Positions 18,921 to 27,786 of a stretch of DNA of 64,000 nucleotides are shown piece after piece. Each line of letters begins with the position of its first letter. Positions within the stretch are counted from its first letter, which is position 1. The translations under genes and the position numbers were made by a program. The notes under the pieces were generated by a model, which had not been told where the DNA came from, searched no databases, and was given only the letters and a program-made list of their open reading frames with translations. The DNA comes from Hassallia sp050875635 (GTDB lineage: Bacteria > Cyanobacteriota > Cyanobacteriia > Cyanobacteriales > Nostocaceae): positions 14,732-78,731 of the forward strand of contig NZ_JBPAOH010000019.1 of NCBI RefSeq assembly GCF_050875635.1. Direction: 5' to 3'.

Positions 18921-19687
18921 CTCTGTTGTTTATCATGCCTAATTTAAGTGACGACGTTTGTCAGGTCAAGCTGTTTTTCAACCTCTATTTTTTAATCTTA
19001 GGTAGTTTTTGCTTGGTTTGTATATGATTAAATAAGATTTTCATTTTTGTATTAACTAAATACAATTCGCAATTTTTAAAAGGTTCTCGCTCGAACAGAA
19101 TTTTTATTTAAATAGTAATAGTATAGAAAACGCACTTATCAGTAGTCCAGATTTAAATTTGAGAAAAAGCTTGATAAACATGGCTTTTAAATTCATTGAA
19201 CGAGTTTAAATGTAATGCAAATATACAAAATATAAGTTAATATATCTGAAAAAGTTAGGAAAATAGGCAGAATGATTAAAGCTGATAAATTAATTAATAT
19301 TTGGTTTATTTGACAATCACCAAAGGCAAGAGATTAAGATATATTTAAAATGTTTGAAATCAACGTAAATATTTGCGGTTTTACTCTATGCTTCTAATCA
19401 ATAGAGTCTATACCAACAAAAAATTGACTAATTGAATTGAAGGAGAATTCATTTTAGTTAAAAGAAGACTTGGTAATTGAAATTGCGGTTTCCCCTAAGC
19501 CTAGTGGGGATCTTCGCGTTTTAAAAAGAGTGGTGAGGTAGTGTTCGGGAACAGCTTTGAATATCAGGGAACAACACTCCTGTTTCGGTTTGTATAACCC
19601 TTGATTGGACGCTTTGTAACAAATGCGTCTCCGAGTCTTGCGGGCGTTGAAAAATTCAATTCCCAAACCGATGACAAAAGAGTGGTG
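18921..19687. promoter_or_regulatory. Divergent promoter region between hupS and the extended hyp operon
   Basis: About 770 bp, strongly AT-rich to 19440, without a convincing gene. It must hold the hupSL promoter (minus) and the hyp-operon promoter (plus). A TGTA-N9-TACA motif at 19048-19064 resembles an NtcA site but has one extra spacer base, so I do not call it. The stretch 19441-19687 is less AT-rich and may be the leader of the hyp transcript. No repeat clusters are seen. Confidence 0.5.
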
Positions 19688-20665
19688 ATGACCCCTAGTA
19701 TTACAGATTCAGCTGTGAAAGCGGCGATCGCGGCGATCGCATCGGAATCAGCAACGACAGAAGAAAAAATCGAAATGCTGATTCTTATGGCGCAATCCTT
19801 TGTGCAACAGCCCAAAACAGCCCAAGATTTGCGGAATGCGGTTGGGTTGTATTATCGGGCGTATGAATTGTGCGCTGATGATTATCCTCTCCTCAAAGCC
19901 CGCGCTAAAGCGGGAATGGCACTTGGCTTACAGACAATTCCGGATGTAGGGTCACAATTGCTACTCCAAGCGAAAGCAGGTTATGAAGAAGCGCTGCCAA
20001 TTTTGCAACAATTTGCCTCACCTGAGGAAGTAGCAGAAGTGCAGATGAACTTGGGGTTGGTATTGCAGTCGTTGGTGCCATTTAATTTGGCGCGGACGAC
20101 AGATAGCATCCAAGCTTATCACGAGGCTTTGCGGGTATTTACCTGGCAAGATTACCCACAAGAATATGCGATTTTATACAATAATATAGCGATCGCTTAC
20201 CTTTCTATGCCATTAGCATCAGAAAGAGAATACTTGCGTCAAGGCTTGGCTGTGCAGTCATTTGAGGTTGCATTGAAGCACATTAAGCTGATTGACCACC
20301 CCAGAGAATATGCGATGTTGCAGAATAACTTAGGCAACGCATTGCAATATTTAGCGAGTTCGCATCCACTAGAGAATATTTTACGAGCGATCGCTGCTTA
20401 TGACGAGGCATTAAAAGTGCGATCTGCTAAAGATACACCCTTAGAATACGCCAACACAATTTCTAACAAAGCTAATGCCTTATTTAACTTACCAGATGAC
20501 CCAGAAAAAGCAGAAGCCGGGAATTATAAAAATCTGTTGCGAGTTCGTGATTACTATCAAGAAGCTAGGGAAATATTTCACCAGCATGAACAGATAGAAC
20601 AAGCAGAAATTGTCGCTCAAGCTTTGCAAGAAGTAGAAATAGAAATAAATAGTTATGAGTTATGA
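19688..20665 (+). CDS. TPR-type protein at the head of the extended hyp operon
   Basis: A 325-residue soluble helical protein from the ATG at 19688; an in-frame TTG at 19601 would add 29 residues and cannot be excluded, as no clear ribosome binding site marks either. Repeated helix pairs of TPR type are visible: AVGLYYRAYELCADDYPLLKARAKAGMALGL, EEVAEVQMNLGLVLQ, DSIQAYHEALRVF, EYAILYNNIAIAYL, EYAMLQNNLGNALQYLA and NILRAIAAYDEALKVR, given here as separate short landmarks. Its place before the NifU-like, NHL and hyp genes matches the extended hyp operon described in Anabaena PCC 7120 (asr0689-alr0693), proposed to help small-subunit maturation. Confidence 0.8.
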   Translation: MTPSITDSAVKAAIAAIASESATTEEKIEMLILMAQSFVQQPKTAQDLRNAVGLYYRAYELCADDYPLLKARAKAGMALGLQTIPDVGSQLLLQAKAGYEEALPILQQFASPEEVAEVQMNLGLVLQSLVPFNLARTTDSIQAYHEALRVFTWQDYPQEYAILYNNIAIAYLSMPLASEREYLRQGLAVQSFEVALKHIKLIDHPREYAMLQNNLGNALQYLASSHPLENILRAIAAYDEALKVRSAKDTPLEYANTISNKANALFNLPDDPEKAEAGNYKNLLRVRDYYQEAREIFHQHEQIEQAEIVAQALQEVEIEINSYEL

Positions 20666-20721
20666 GTTAGAAGTTAGAAGTTAATTTATACTCATCACTT
20701 TCTGAATGAGGAATAAACAGA

Positions 20722-20958
20722 ATGATAGATTTGTTGTCCAGCTTGGTGTCTGGTGATATTAACCTAATTACATCATTAATATGGCTAGCAATAGCAGCCG
20801 GCTTATCTATAGTTGGGGGTGCGATTGGCGGCGTACTTTTAGCTGGCAAAGATTTAGGTTATGAATTAGCCGCGATGACTGGTGGATTACTAGGACCCGC
20901 TGGTGTGATTCCAGCCATATTTTTCGGATTAGTTGTACTAAATTTATTGAAAAATTAA
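20722..20958 (+). CDS. Small membrane protein of the extended hyp operon (1)
   Basis: A 78-residue protein with one or two hydrophobic segments: ITSLIWLAIAAGLSIVGGAIGG (about 17-38) and GPAGVIPAIFFGLVVLNLL (about 57-75), joined by a Gly-rich loop. No function is known. It stands 11 bases before the next small membrane gene, so the pair is probably co-translated. Anabaena has small genes in the corresponding operon, proposed to act in HupS maturation; a membrane anchor for the hydrogenase or its assembly proteins would fit (inference). Confidence 0.75.
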   Translation: MIDLLSSLVSGDINLITSLIWLAIAAGLSIVGGAIGGVLLAGKDLGYELAAMTGGLLGPAGVIPAIFFGLVVLNLLKN

Positions 20959-20969
20959 TCGGAGGAATA

Positions 20970-21194
20970 ATGTTTGTACTAGGGTGGTATTCTATTAAGT
21001 TATTTTTCAAAGGAAAACTAATACGCGATACAGCATATTTTATCAAGCAAACTTCAATAGGTTTAATTATCGGTTTGCTGTTATTGCTATCAACTGCACA
21101 ACTTGAATTTCCTTTATGGCTATCAATAGTTACCTCTAGCTTATTTACTGGCGCAATCATGCCATTTTTACTGAAAGATTTTAAGATGAAGTGA
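20970..21194 (+). CDS. Small membrane protein of the extended hyp operon (2)
   Basis: A 74-residue protein preceded by CGGAGGAATA. It has two hydrophobic segments: SIGLIIGLLLLLSTAQL (about 29-45) and LWLSIVTSSLFTGAIMPFLL (about 49-68), with basic residues on both ends (KGKLIR, KDFKMK), suggesting a two-helix hairpin in the membrane. No family is recognised. It belongs with the preceding gene. Confidence 0.75.
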   Translation: MFVLGWYSIKLFFKGKLIRDTAYFIKQTSIGLIIGLLLLLSTAQLEFPLWLSIVTSSLFTGAIMPFLLKDFKMK

Positions 21195-21204
21195 GTTTTT
21201 AATT

Positions 21205-21318
21205 ATTGGTTGTTAGTTGTTAGTTATTGACTAATATCCACTATCTACTAACAACTATCTCCCATCCAGCATCCACTATCTACTAACAACTATCCACTAA
21301 CCACTAACTACTATCCAA
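21205..21318. repeat. Short repeat cluster (TTAGTTGTTAGTT / CACTATCTACTAACAACTATC)
   Basis: Degenerate short tandem repeats of the CTAACAACTATCCACTA type fill the spacer before the NifU-Rieske gene; the two ends are partly complementary and can pair. Confidence 0.7.
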
Positions 21319-21324
21319 TAAATA

Positions 21325-22176
21325 ATGACCAAGCTTGAGGAATTAATTCAAGAAATCAATCGCTTTGAGGCAATTGTAGCTGAGTGGGATGAAAGCCAGC
21401 GCTGTGTAGTAGTCGGGCTAAAAAGAGCGATTGAAGCTTTACATAAAGTAGCTTTAATGCGGTTGATTAAAAGCTTAAAAAAAGAAGAATCAATTTCCGC
21501 TTTACGTGAGGCAGTAGATGATGAAGTAGTATACGGAGTACTGCTGTATCACGAACTCGTAAAACCGCCAAAACCGCCTTTATCACAACGCATTCAAACA
21601 GCCATTGATGAAGTTCGTCCTAGCTTAAAAAGTCATAACGGTGATGTGGAATTAGTAGCAATTAAATTACCAGATACAGTTGAAGTCAGGTTCATCGGAA
21701 CTTGCAGTCATTGTCCGTCTTCAACTTTGACTTTATCTCAGGGAATTGAACAAGCTATTAAAAAATATTGTCCAGAAATTACCAAAGTTATCGCCGTCGA
21801 TAATAAATTTCTTGTTCATAGTGCTAATAATTTAACCAGTCCATTTTCTCAAAATAGAAATCCTCCTTGGGTTAAGCTAACAACTGTTGATAAAGTTCCT
21901 GAATCTGGTGTTTTAGCAGTTAATTTTGCTGGTAATTCGCTGATTTTACATCGTCAATGTGTTAAGATAAACTGTTACAAAAATGCTTGCGCTCACTTAG
22001 CTTTTCCTTTAGATGAGGGTACAATTGAAAATAATATTCTCACCTGTCCCTCTCACGGATTTCAGTACAGGTTAGATACAGGAGAATGTTTAACAGCACC
22101 TGATGTTTCTCTACAGTCTTATCCTGTAAAGATTAAAGGTGATAAAGTTTTTGTGCAACTGCTATTGAAAATATAA
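21325..22176 (+). CDS. NifU C-domain/Rieske fusion protein
   Basis: A 283-residue fusion. Residues 1-85 are helical and unassigned; 90-165 form a NifU C-terminal (Nfu) domain with CSHCPSS, the C-x2-C that carries a [4Fe-4S] cluster for transfer; 180-283 form a Rieske-type ferredoxin domain with C-A-H (NACAHLAF) and C-P-S-H (LTCPSHGFQY). A carrier plus a redox domain in the hyp operon suggests delivery or reduction of Fe-S clusters during HupS maturation, as proposed for the related Anabaena gene alr0692. It is followed at once by the NHL gene. Confidence 0.88.
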   Translation: MTKLEELIQEINRFEAIVAEWDESQRCVVVGLKRAIEALHKVALMRLIKSLKKEESISALREAVDDEVVYGVLLYHELVKPPKPPLSQRIQTAIDEVRPSLKSHNGDVELVAIKLPDTVEVRFIGTCSHCPSSTLTLSQGIEQAIKKYCPEITKVIAVDNKFLVHSANNLTSPFSQNRNPPWVKLTTVDKVPESGVLAVNFAGNSLILHRQCVKINCYKNACAHLAFPLDEGTIENNILTCPSHGFQYRLDTGECLTAPDVSLQSYPVKIKGDKVFVQLLLKI

Positions 22177-22181
22177 AATTG

Positions 22182-23393
22182 ATGCATAGCCCAATTAAAA
22201 TTACTCCTACATCAAAATTGAAGCGAGAAGCAACAGAAATTGTCCAAAGATTACCTCTTTGTTTTCATGGTGCAAAAGTAATTTTAGGTAATAGTATTGA
22301 ATCAGAAAGATTAGTGATACCTTTAGTACCTAGTGCTAGAGAAATGTTTGCGCCGCGTGGTGCATGTTTGCTATCTGAAACTGGTTCTTTGTGGGTGTCA
22401 GATACGGGACATCATCGCTTATTAGGATGGCGAAATTTACCCACCAGAGACAATCAACCTGCTGATTGGGTAATTGGACAACCTGACTTTAATCATGAGG
22501 GACAAAATGCTAAAACTACACCAGGAAGGGCAACTTTAAGTGTCCCAACAGGGATTTGTGCTTGTGGGGAAGGTTTAGCAGTAGCGGATGCTTGGAATCA
22601 CCGCGTTTTAATTTGGAAAAAGTTACCGGAAGATAATAATGTTCCGGCAGATTTGGTGTTAGGTCAAGCTAATTTTAACGACAACAAACCGAATCGGGGA
22701 AAGCAAGAAGCCGCCGCAAATACTTTAAATTGGTGTTATGGTGTTTGCTATTATCAAGGGAGATTGTTTGTTGCTGATACGGGAAATCGTCGGGTTTTAA
22801 TTTGGAATGAATTACCGTCAGAAAATGGTCAACCAGCGGATTTAGTGTTGGGACAACCAGACATGCGATCGCGTAACGAAAATGGTGGCGCTAGTCCTTC
22901 AGCATCGAGTATGCGTTGGTGTCATGATATCACCATTTGGGGAGATAATTTAGTTGTCACTGATGCGGGTAATAACCGGGTGATGATTTGGCAAGGAATC
23001 CCAACAGAAAATAATACTCCTTGTGCGGTGGTGTTAGGACAAAAAAGCTTTGATTTAGTCGAAATAAATCAGGGTGTTTATTTTCCTAGCGCTAGTAGTT
23101 TAAGTATGCCTTATGGTGTGGCAGCTAGTGGTGATTGGTTGTTAGTTGCGGATACTGCTAATTCTCGGTTGTTGGGATGGAAAAAGCCAGAATCAATTAT
23201 ATCTTTGCCAGGTGCTGTTGCGGATGCGATAGCTGGACAAATAGATTTTCAAAGTAAAGGTGAAAATCGCGATTTTGCATTGCCAAAGCGAGATAGTTTG
23301 AATTGGTGTTATGGAATAAAAGTATGTGGCAATATTGCGGTAATAGCTGATTCGGGAAATAATAGAGTTTTAATTTGGAAAATGGAAGTATAG
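22182..23393 (+). CDS. NHL-repeat beta-propeller protein of the hyp operon
   Basis: A 403-residue protein from the ATG at 22182 (a TTG three bases earlier is in frame). About five to six NHL blades are visible from recurrent (V/A)-(S/A)-D-T-G-(H/N)-(H/N)-R-(L/V)-L-(G/I)-W motifs, each followed by G-Q-P-D-(F/M) or G-Q-A-N-F. Such propellers bind proteins. The corresponding Anabaena gene (alr0693) belongs to the extended hyp operon and is proposed to assist uptake-hydrogenase small-subunit maturation. No signal peptide is seen, so it acts in the cytoplasm. Confidence 0.87.
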   Translation: MHSPIKITPTSKLKREATEIVQRLPLCFHGAKVILGNSIESERLVIPLVPSAREMFAPRGACLLSETGSLWVSDTGHHRLLGWRNLPTRDNQPADWVIGQPDFNHEGQNAKTTPGRATLSVPTGICACGEGLAVADAWNHRVLIWKKLPEDNNVPADLVLGQANFNDNKPNRGKQEAAANTLNWCYGVCYYQGRLFVADTGNRRVLIWNELPSENGQPADLVLGQPDMRSRNENGGASPSASSMRWCHDITIWGDNLVVTDAGNNRVMIWQGIPTENNTPCAVVLGQKSFDLVEINQGVYFPSASSLSMPYGVAASGDWLLVADTANSRLLGWKKPESIISLPGAVADAIAGQIDFQSKGENRDFALPKRDSLNWCYGIKVCGNIAVIADSGNNRVLIWKMEV

Positions 23394-23399
23394 ATATTA

Positions 23400-23480
23400 T
23401 CTCACGCAGAGGCGCAGAGGAGCCAGTGCGTTGCGCGGGTTCCCCGCGTTGTAGCAACTGGCGTCGCGCAGAGAAGAAAA
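23400..23480. repeat. CGCAGAGGCGCAGAGG repeat fused to a hairpin repeat before hypF
   Basis: CTCACGCAGAGGCGCAGAGG (23400-23420) is interrupted by a copy of the AGCCAGTGCGTTGC... hairpin family (23421-23464, arms GCCAG/CTGGC and GCGCGGG/CCCGCG) before CGCGCAGAGAAG resumes. One repeat type seems to have inserted into the other. Confidence 0.7.
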
Positions 23481-23487
23481 AAGATTT

Positions 23488-25878
23488 ATGTCTATTGAGG
23501 AAATCAGAGTTTATGGTACTGTTCAAGGTGTAGGATTTCGCCCTACTGTGTATCGCTTGGCGAAAGCTTGCGGGTTACGCGGGGAAGTTTTTAATGACGG
23601 TCAAGGTGTGTTAATTCGGGTATCTGGTAGTGATGAATCTATAACAAAATTTATTCAAAGATTGCAGGAAGAATGTCCACCTTTAGCAAGAATTAATCAA
23701 CTGACGCGAACTCGTTATCAGGGTGAATTTAGCTTTAATGATTTTGTCATTTCTACTAGTGTTAGTAACGCTGTAAAAACAGCTATTACCCCTGATGCTG
23801 CTACTTGTCCGCAATGTCAATCAGACATTTTTAATCCTCTTAGCCGTTGGTATCGTTACCCCTTTACTAACTGTACTCATTGCGGTCCGCGCCTAAGTAT
23901 TATTCGCGCCATTCCTTACGACCGAAATAATACCAGCATGGCTGCTTTTGCCATGTGTCCAGAATGTGCAAAGCAATACAACGATGTCGAAAACCGTCGA
24001 TTTCACGCCCAACCTATTGCTTGCTATATCTGCGGTCCCCAAGTGACTTTAGAACGTGCAGATAATAAGCCGATTACTGCTTTCATGTTCTCCATGCTGG
24101 ATGATATTGATGCTGTTTGTACCTTGTTGCAAAAAGGTAAAATTGTGGCAATTAAGGGGTTAGGTGGTATTCATCTTGCTTGCGATGCAACACAGGAAAC
24201 AGCGGTGCAAAAATTGCGCGATCGCAAAAAACGTTACCATAAACCCTTTGCTTTAATGGCGCGAGACATAACAGTAATTGAAGAATATTGCACCCCCAGC
24301 ACCAAGGAAAAAGAATTATTAGAAAGTCCCGCCGCACCGATTGTTTTAATGCGAGAAAAGGGACTAGGGACTGGGGACTGGGGACTAGAAAATAAAGAAA
24401 TAAGGGGAGAACGCCAAATTGCGCTTTCCGTCGCACCTGGGCAAAATACTCTCGGTTTTATGCTACCTTATACGCCCTTACATCATCTAATTCTCAAACG
24501 AATGAATCGCCCGATTGTTTTAACAAGTGGCAATATTTCTGATGAACCGCAATGTATTGATAATGAAGAAGCGCGGCAAAAGTTAGGCAAAATTGCAGAT
24601 TATTTTCTCTTACATGATCGTGAGATTGTTAACCGGGTAGATGATTCGGTGATACGGGTTGTCGGTGATAAAGTGCAAACAATTCGCCGCGCTAGAGGAT
24701 ACGCGCCAGCACCGATTAATTTACCACCAGGATTTAACAACGTTCCTCATATATTAGCAATGGGTAGCGAGTTAAAAAATACCTTTTGTCTATTGCGAAA
24801 TGGACAAGCAATTCTCTCTCAGCATTTAGGAGATTTAGAAAACGCTGCTGCTTTTAACGCTTATCAAGATACGCTAAATTTATACTTAAATTTATTTGAG
24901 CATAAACCAGAAATTATATCTCTAGATTTACATCCGGAATATCTTTCAACAAAATTAGGTAAAGAACTAGCAGACGCTAATCAAATAAAAGTTTATAACA
25001 TCCAGCATCATCACGCCCATATTGCCGCTTGCATGGCAGAAAATAATATTCCTCTAGATAGTAACCCTGTTTTAGGAATCGCTTTAGATGGACTGGGCTA
25101 TGGCGAAGATGGTACACTCTGGGGCGGAGAATTTTTGTTAGCAGATTATCGTCAATTTAAGCGACTGGCAACATTTAAACCAGTGGCAATGATTGGAGGC
25201 ACACAAGCAATTTATCAGCCTTGGCGTAACACTTATGCCCACTTGATATCAACCGATACTTGGGATAATTTAAAACAAAAATACGGTGAGTTAGAAATCT
25301 TACATTTTCTAGAAAATAAACCGCTGAAACTTCTCAATCAGCTAATCGAGAAACAGATAAACTCTCCCCAAGCTTCATCAGTCGGGCGTTTATTTGATGC
25401 AGTTGCTGCTGCTATCGGCATTTGTCGCGAAGAATGTAGCTATGAAGGACAAGCAGCGATCGCAATGGAAGCCTTAGTCGATATCCATAGCTTAAATAAT
25501 CATGAAGAAACGCAAATATATCCTTTTAAACTTGACATTTTAGATAGTATTTATTGTATAGACCCATCTTCAATGTGGCAAGCCTTACTCCACGACTTGC
25601 AACAGCAGATTTCTCAACCTGTCATAGCTGCTAAATTTCACAAAAGTTTAGCTAACGCCATTGTAGAAATGGTTAAATATCTCCGTGGAGAAAATGTAAT
25701 AAATGAAGTCATTCTCACCGGAGGAGTTTTTCAAAATAGTATTTTATTGCAGCAAGTAACTAAACGCTTAGAAGCATTGGAAATAAATGTACTAACTCAC
25801 AGTTTAGTACCCTCAAACGATGGCGGTTTATCATTAGGGCAAGCTGTTATTGCAGCCGCTAAATTAATAAATCCATAA
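23488..25878 (+). CDS. hypF: HypF, carbamoyltransferase for hydrogenase cyanide ligands
   Basis: A 796-residue multidomain enzyme: acylphosphatase domain (VQGVGFRPTVYRLA, 1-92), two zinc fingers (CPQCQSD ... CTHCGP and CPECAKQ ... CYICGP, about 107-190), a YrdC-like nucleotide-binding domain (to ~400) and a Kae1-like carbamoyl-transfer domain (HHHAHIAACMAEN; ALDGLGYGEDGTLWGGE). It converts carbamoyl phosphate into the thiocarboxamide on HypE that becomes CN. An in-frame GGGACTAGGGACTGGGGAC repeat (about 24359-24387) inserts ~18 residues (GLGTGDWGLEN) in the YrdC region. Confidence 0.96.
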   Translation: MSIEEIRVYGTVQGVGFRPTVYRLAKACGLRGEVFNDGQGVLIRVSGSDESITKFIQRLQEECPPLARINQLTRTRYQGEFSFNDFVISTSVSNAVKTAITPDAATCPQCQSDIFNPLSRWYRYPFTNCTHCGPRLSIIRAIPYDRNNTSMAAFAMCPECAKQYNDVENRRFHAQPIACYICGPQVTLERADNKPITAFMFSMLDDIDAVCTLLQKGKIVAIKGLGGIHLACDATQETAVQKLRDRKKRYHKPFALMARDITVIEEYCTPSTKEKELLESPAAPIVLMREKGLGTGDWGLENKEIRGERQIALSVAPGQNTLGFMLPYTPLHHLILKRMNRPIVLTSGNISDEPQCIDNEEARQKLGKIADYFLLHDREIVNRVDDSVIRVVGDKVQTIRRARGYAPAPINLPPGFNNVPHILAMGSELKNTFCLLRNGQAILSQHLGDLENAAAFNAYQDTLNLYLNLFEHKPEIISLDLHPEYLSTKLGKELADANQIKVYNIQHHHAHIAACMAENNIPLDSNPVLGIALDGLGYGEDGTLWGGEFLLADYRQFKRLATFKPVAMIGGTQAIYQPWRNTYAHLISTDTWDNLKQKYGELEILHFLENKPLKLLNQLIEKQINSPQASSVGRLFDAVAAAIGICREECSYEGQAAIAMEALVDIHSLNNHEETQIYPFKLDILDSIYCIDPSSMWQALLHDLQQQISQPVIAAKFHKSLANAIVEMVKYLRGENVINEVILTGGVFQNSILLQQVTKRLEALEINVLTHSLVPSNDGGLSLGQAVIAAAKLINP

Positions 25879-25981
25879 GTCATATTTTAAATACTCTCTC
25901 TTTTCTTCCTCTGTTCTCTCTGTGCCTCTGCGGTAGCCTGGGGCAAGCCGCTTGCGCGTCTACGTTTAAGGAAAATCAAAA

Positions 25982-26233
25982 ATGTGTTTAGGAATTCCCG
26001 GTCAAATAATAGAAATAACCGACATAAATCAAAAACTAGCCCTTGTTAGCGTCGGTGGTGTAAAACGTCAAGTTAATATTGCTTGCATCGTTAACGAACA
26101 GCATCCTGCCGAATCTTGTGTTGGAGATTGGGTATTGGTTCATGTTGGCTTTGCTATGAATCGAATTAATGAAAAAGAAGCGGCGGAAACATTAAAGTTA
26201 TTGGAAGAGTTAGCAGAAGTGATGGGTCAATAA
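25982..26233 (+). CDS. hypC: HypC, hydrogenase maturation chaperone
   Basis: An 83-residue chaperone starting MCLGIPGQIIEI, where the conserved Cys2 binds the iron centre and partners HypD and the HupL precursor. The rest (VSVGGVKRQVNIACI; GDWVLVHVGFAMNRINEKEA) is standard. The 100 bp spacer after hypF holds CTGTGCCTCTGCGG-type repeats. It precedes hypD by 52 bp that include an AGCGCTAAAGCGCTTACTAC repeat. Confidence 0.95.
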   Translation: MCLGIPGQIIEITDINQKLALVSVGGVKRQVNIACIVNEQHPAESCVGDWVLVHVGFAMNRINEKEAAETLKLLEELAEVMGQ

Positions 26234-26285
26234 CAAGCGCTAAAGCGCTTACTACGAGTAAATTAATCTAAAATACAAAGTTAAT

Positions 26286-27467
26286 ATGAAATACGTTGAT
26301 GAATTTCGCGAACCACAAAAAGCTGAAGCATTACTTCAGGAAATTGAAAGATTATGTCAAATATTAGGAAAGCCTATCAAATTAATGGAAGTATGCGGCG
26401 GTCATACCCATTCTATTTTTAAGTATGGCATTGAAGAAGTTTTGCCGGACACAATAGAATTAATTCACGGTCCGGGTTGTCCGGTATGTGTGATGCCAAA
26501 AGGGAGATTAGATGATGCGATCGCTATCTCCCAACATCCCAACGTCATTTTCACCACCTTTGGCGATGCGATGCGGGTTCCCGGTTCCACAACCAGCTTA
26601 CTCCAAGCCAAGGCACAAGGCGCAGATATCCGCATGGTTTACTCTCCCCTAGATAGCCTGCAAATTGCTAAAGAAAACCCCGACAAAGAAATCGTCTTTT
26701 TCGCCCTTGGGTTTGAAACAACTGCCCCCAGCACTGCTTTTACCATCCTGCAAGCAGCATCCGCAAAAATTCACAACTTCAGCATGTTTTCTAATCACGT
26801 CCTCGTGATTCCCGCATTGGAAGCACTGCTAGATAATCCCGATTTACAACTCGATGGATTTATCGGTCCCGGTCATGTCAGCATGGTAATTGGCACAGAC
26901 CCTTATCAATTTATTTCCCAACAGTATCATAAACCAATTGTTGTCTCCGGATTTGAACCTTTAGATATTTTTCAATCAATTTGGATGCTATTGCAGCAGC
27001 TAGTTGAAAATCGTTGTGAAGTTGAAAATCAATATAACCGAATCGTTGAAACACAGGGAAATATTGTTGCGATAGAAGCTATCAAAGAAGTTTTTACAGT
27101 ACGAGAAAACTTTGATTGGCGCGGCTTGGGTGACATTCCCAACTCTGGCTTAAAAATTCGTCCAAAATATGGTCAATTTGATGCCGAACTTAAATTTACC
27201 ATCCCTAACCTCAAAGTTGCTGACCATAAAGCTTGTAAATGTGGAGAAATTCTCAAAGGAGTATTGAAGCCTTGGGAATGCAAAGTATTTGGTACAGCTT
27301 GCACCCCAGAAACACCGATTGGAACTTGCATGGTTTCTTCTGAAGGTGCTTGTGCAGCTTATTACAAATATGGTCGCCTTTCTAAAGTTGCTAAGAAAAA
27401 TATACCAGAAAAATCACAGGTAACAATATCTCAAAAACCTCTCCCCGCTTGCGGTAATTCTCGATAA
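26286..27467 (+). CDS. hypD: HypD, Fe(CN)2CO assembly protein
   Basis: A 393-residue Fe-S protein. Conserved motifs are MEVCGGHTHSIFKYG (about 36-50), HGPGCPVCVMP (about 62-72), FFALGFETTAPSTA (about 138-151), GPGHVS and the C-terminal Cys set (KACKCGEIL, WECKVFGTACTPETPIGTCMVSSEGACAAYYKYG) that holds a [4Fe-4S] cluster. With HypC it is the scaffold where Fe receives CN and CO before transfer to HupL. About 25 extra residues after YYKYGRL are less conserved. Confidence 0.96.
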   Translation: MKYVDEFREPQKAEALLQEIERLCQILGKPIKLMEVCGGHTHSIFKYGIEEVLPDTIELIHGPGCPVCVMPKGRLDDAIAISQHPNVIFTTFGDAMRVPGSTTSLLQAKAQGADIRMVYSPLDSLQIAKENPDKEIVFFALGFETTAPSTAFTILQAASAKIHNFSMFSNHVLVIPALEALLDNPDLQLDGFIGPGHVSMVIGTDPYQFISQQYHKPIVVSGFEPLDIFQSIWMLLQQLVENRCEVENQYNRIVETQGNIVAIEAIKEVFTVRENFDWRGLGDIPNSGLKIRPKYGQFDAELKFTIPNLKVADHKACKCGEILKGVLKPWECKVFGTACTPETPIGTCMVSSEGACAAYYKYGRLSKVAKKNIPEKSQVTISQKPLPACGNSR

Positions 27468-27479
27468 AAAGGAGATTAT

Positions 27480-27695
27480 ATGCCATTTATCACAGTTCAA
27501 ATTGCTAAAGGTCATTCTATTGAAAAAAAGCGCGAATTAGTTAAAGCCCTCACTGATACACTCGTTGCTACTTTGGGTTCTAAGCCTGAGTGGATTACAA
27601 TTCATATTGATGAATTTGAAAGGGAAAATTGGGCGGTAGGGGGTCAATTACATTCTGATAAGCATAGCGGCAGACATACAGAGAAAGGCGTATAA
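27480..27695 (+). CDS. 4-oxalocrotonate tautomerase-like protein in the hyp operon
   Basis: A 71-residue protein with the catalytic Pro2 of the tautomerase family (MPFITVQIAKGHSIEKKRELVKAL in its first 24 residues) and the DEFERENWAVGG segment. AAAGGAG lies before the start, 12 bp after hypD. A similar small tautomerase gene (asr0697) sits between hypD and hypE in Anabaena PCC 7120. No role in hydrogenase maturation is proven; conservation of place argues for one. Confidence 0.9.
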   Translation: MPFITVQIAKGHSIEKKRELVKALTDTLVATLGSKPEWITIHIDEFERENWAVGGQLHSDKHSGRHTEKGV

Positions 27696-27717
27696 ACTTG
27701 TTTAGAGTCTTAAGTTT

Positions 27718-27770
27718 ATCGTAGTAAGCGCTTTAGCGCTGAAGAAAGCGCTTCAGCGCTTACTACAAAC
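27718..27770. repeat. AGCGCT hairpin repeat between tautomerase gene and hypE
   Basis: GTAGTAAGCGCT...AGCGCTTACTAC forms a ~46 bp inverted repeat containing further AGCGCT cores. Partial copies lie at 26236-26262 (before hypD) and 38566-38592 (between coxA and coxC). Confidence 0.75.
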
Positions 27771-27786
27771 TCAATAATATTTTAAT

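Noticed and set aside
19048..19064. NtcA-like site upstream of hupS
   Set aside because: The motif is GTA-N9-TAC, one base too long for the GTA-N8-TAC consensus; in AT-rich DNA this is easily chance.
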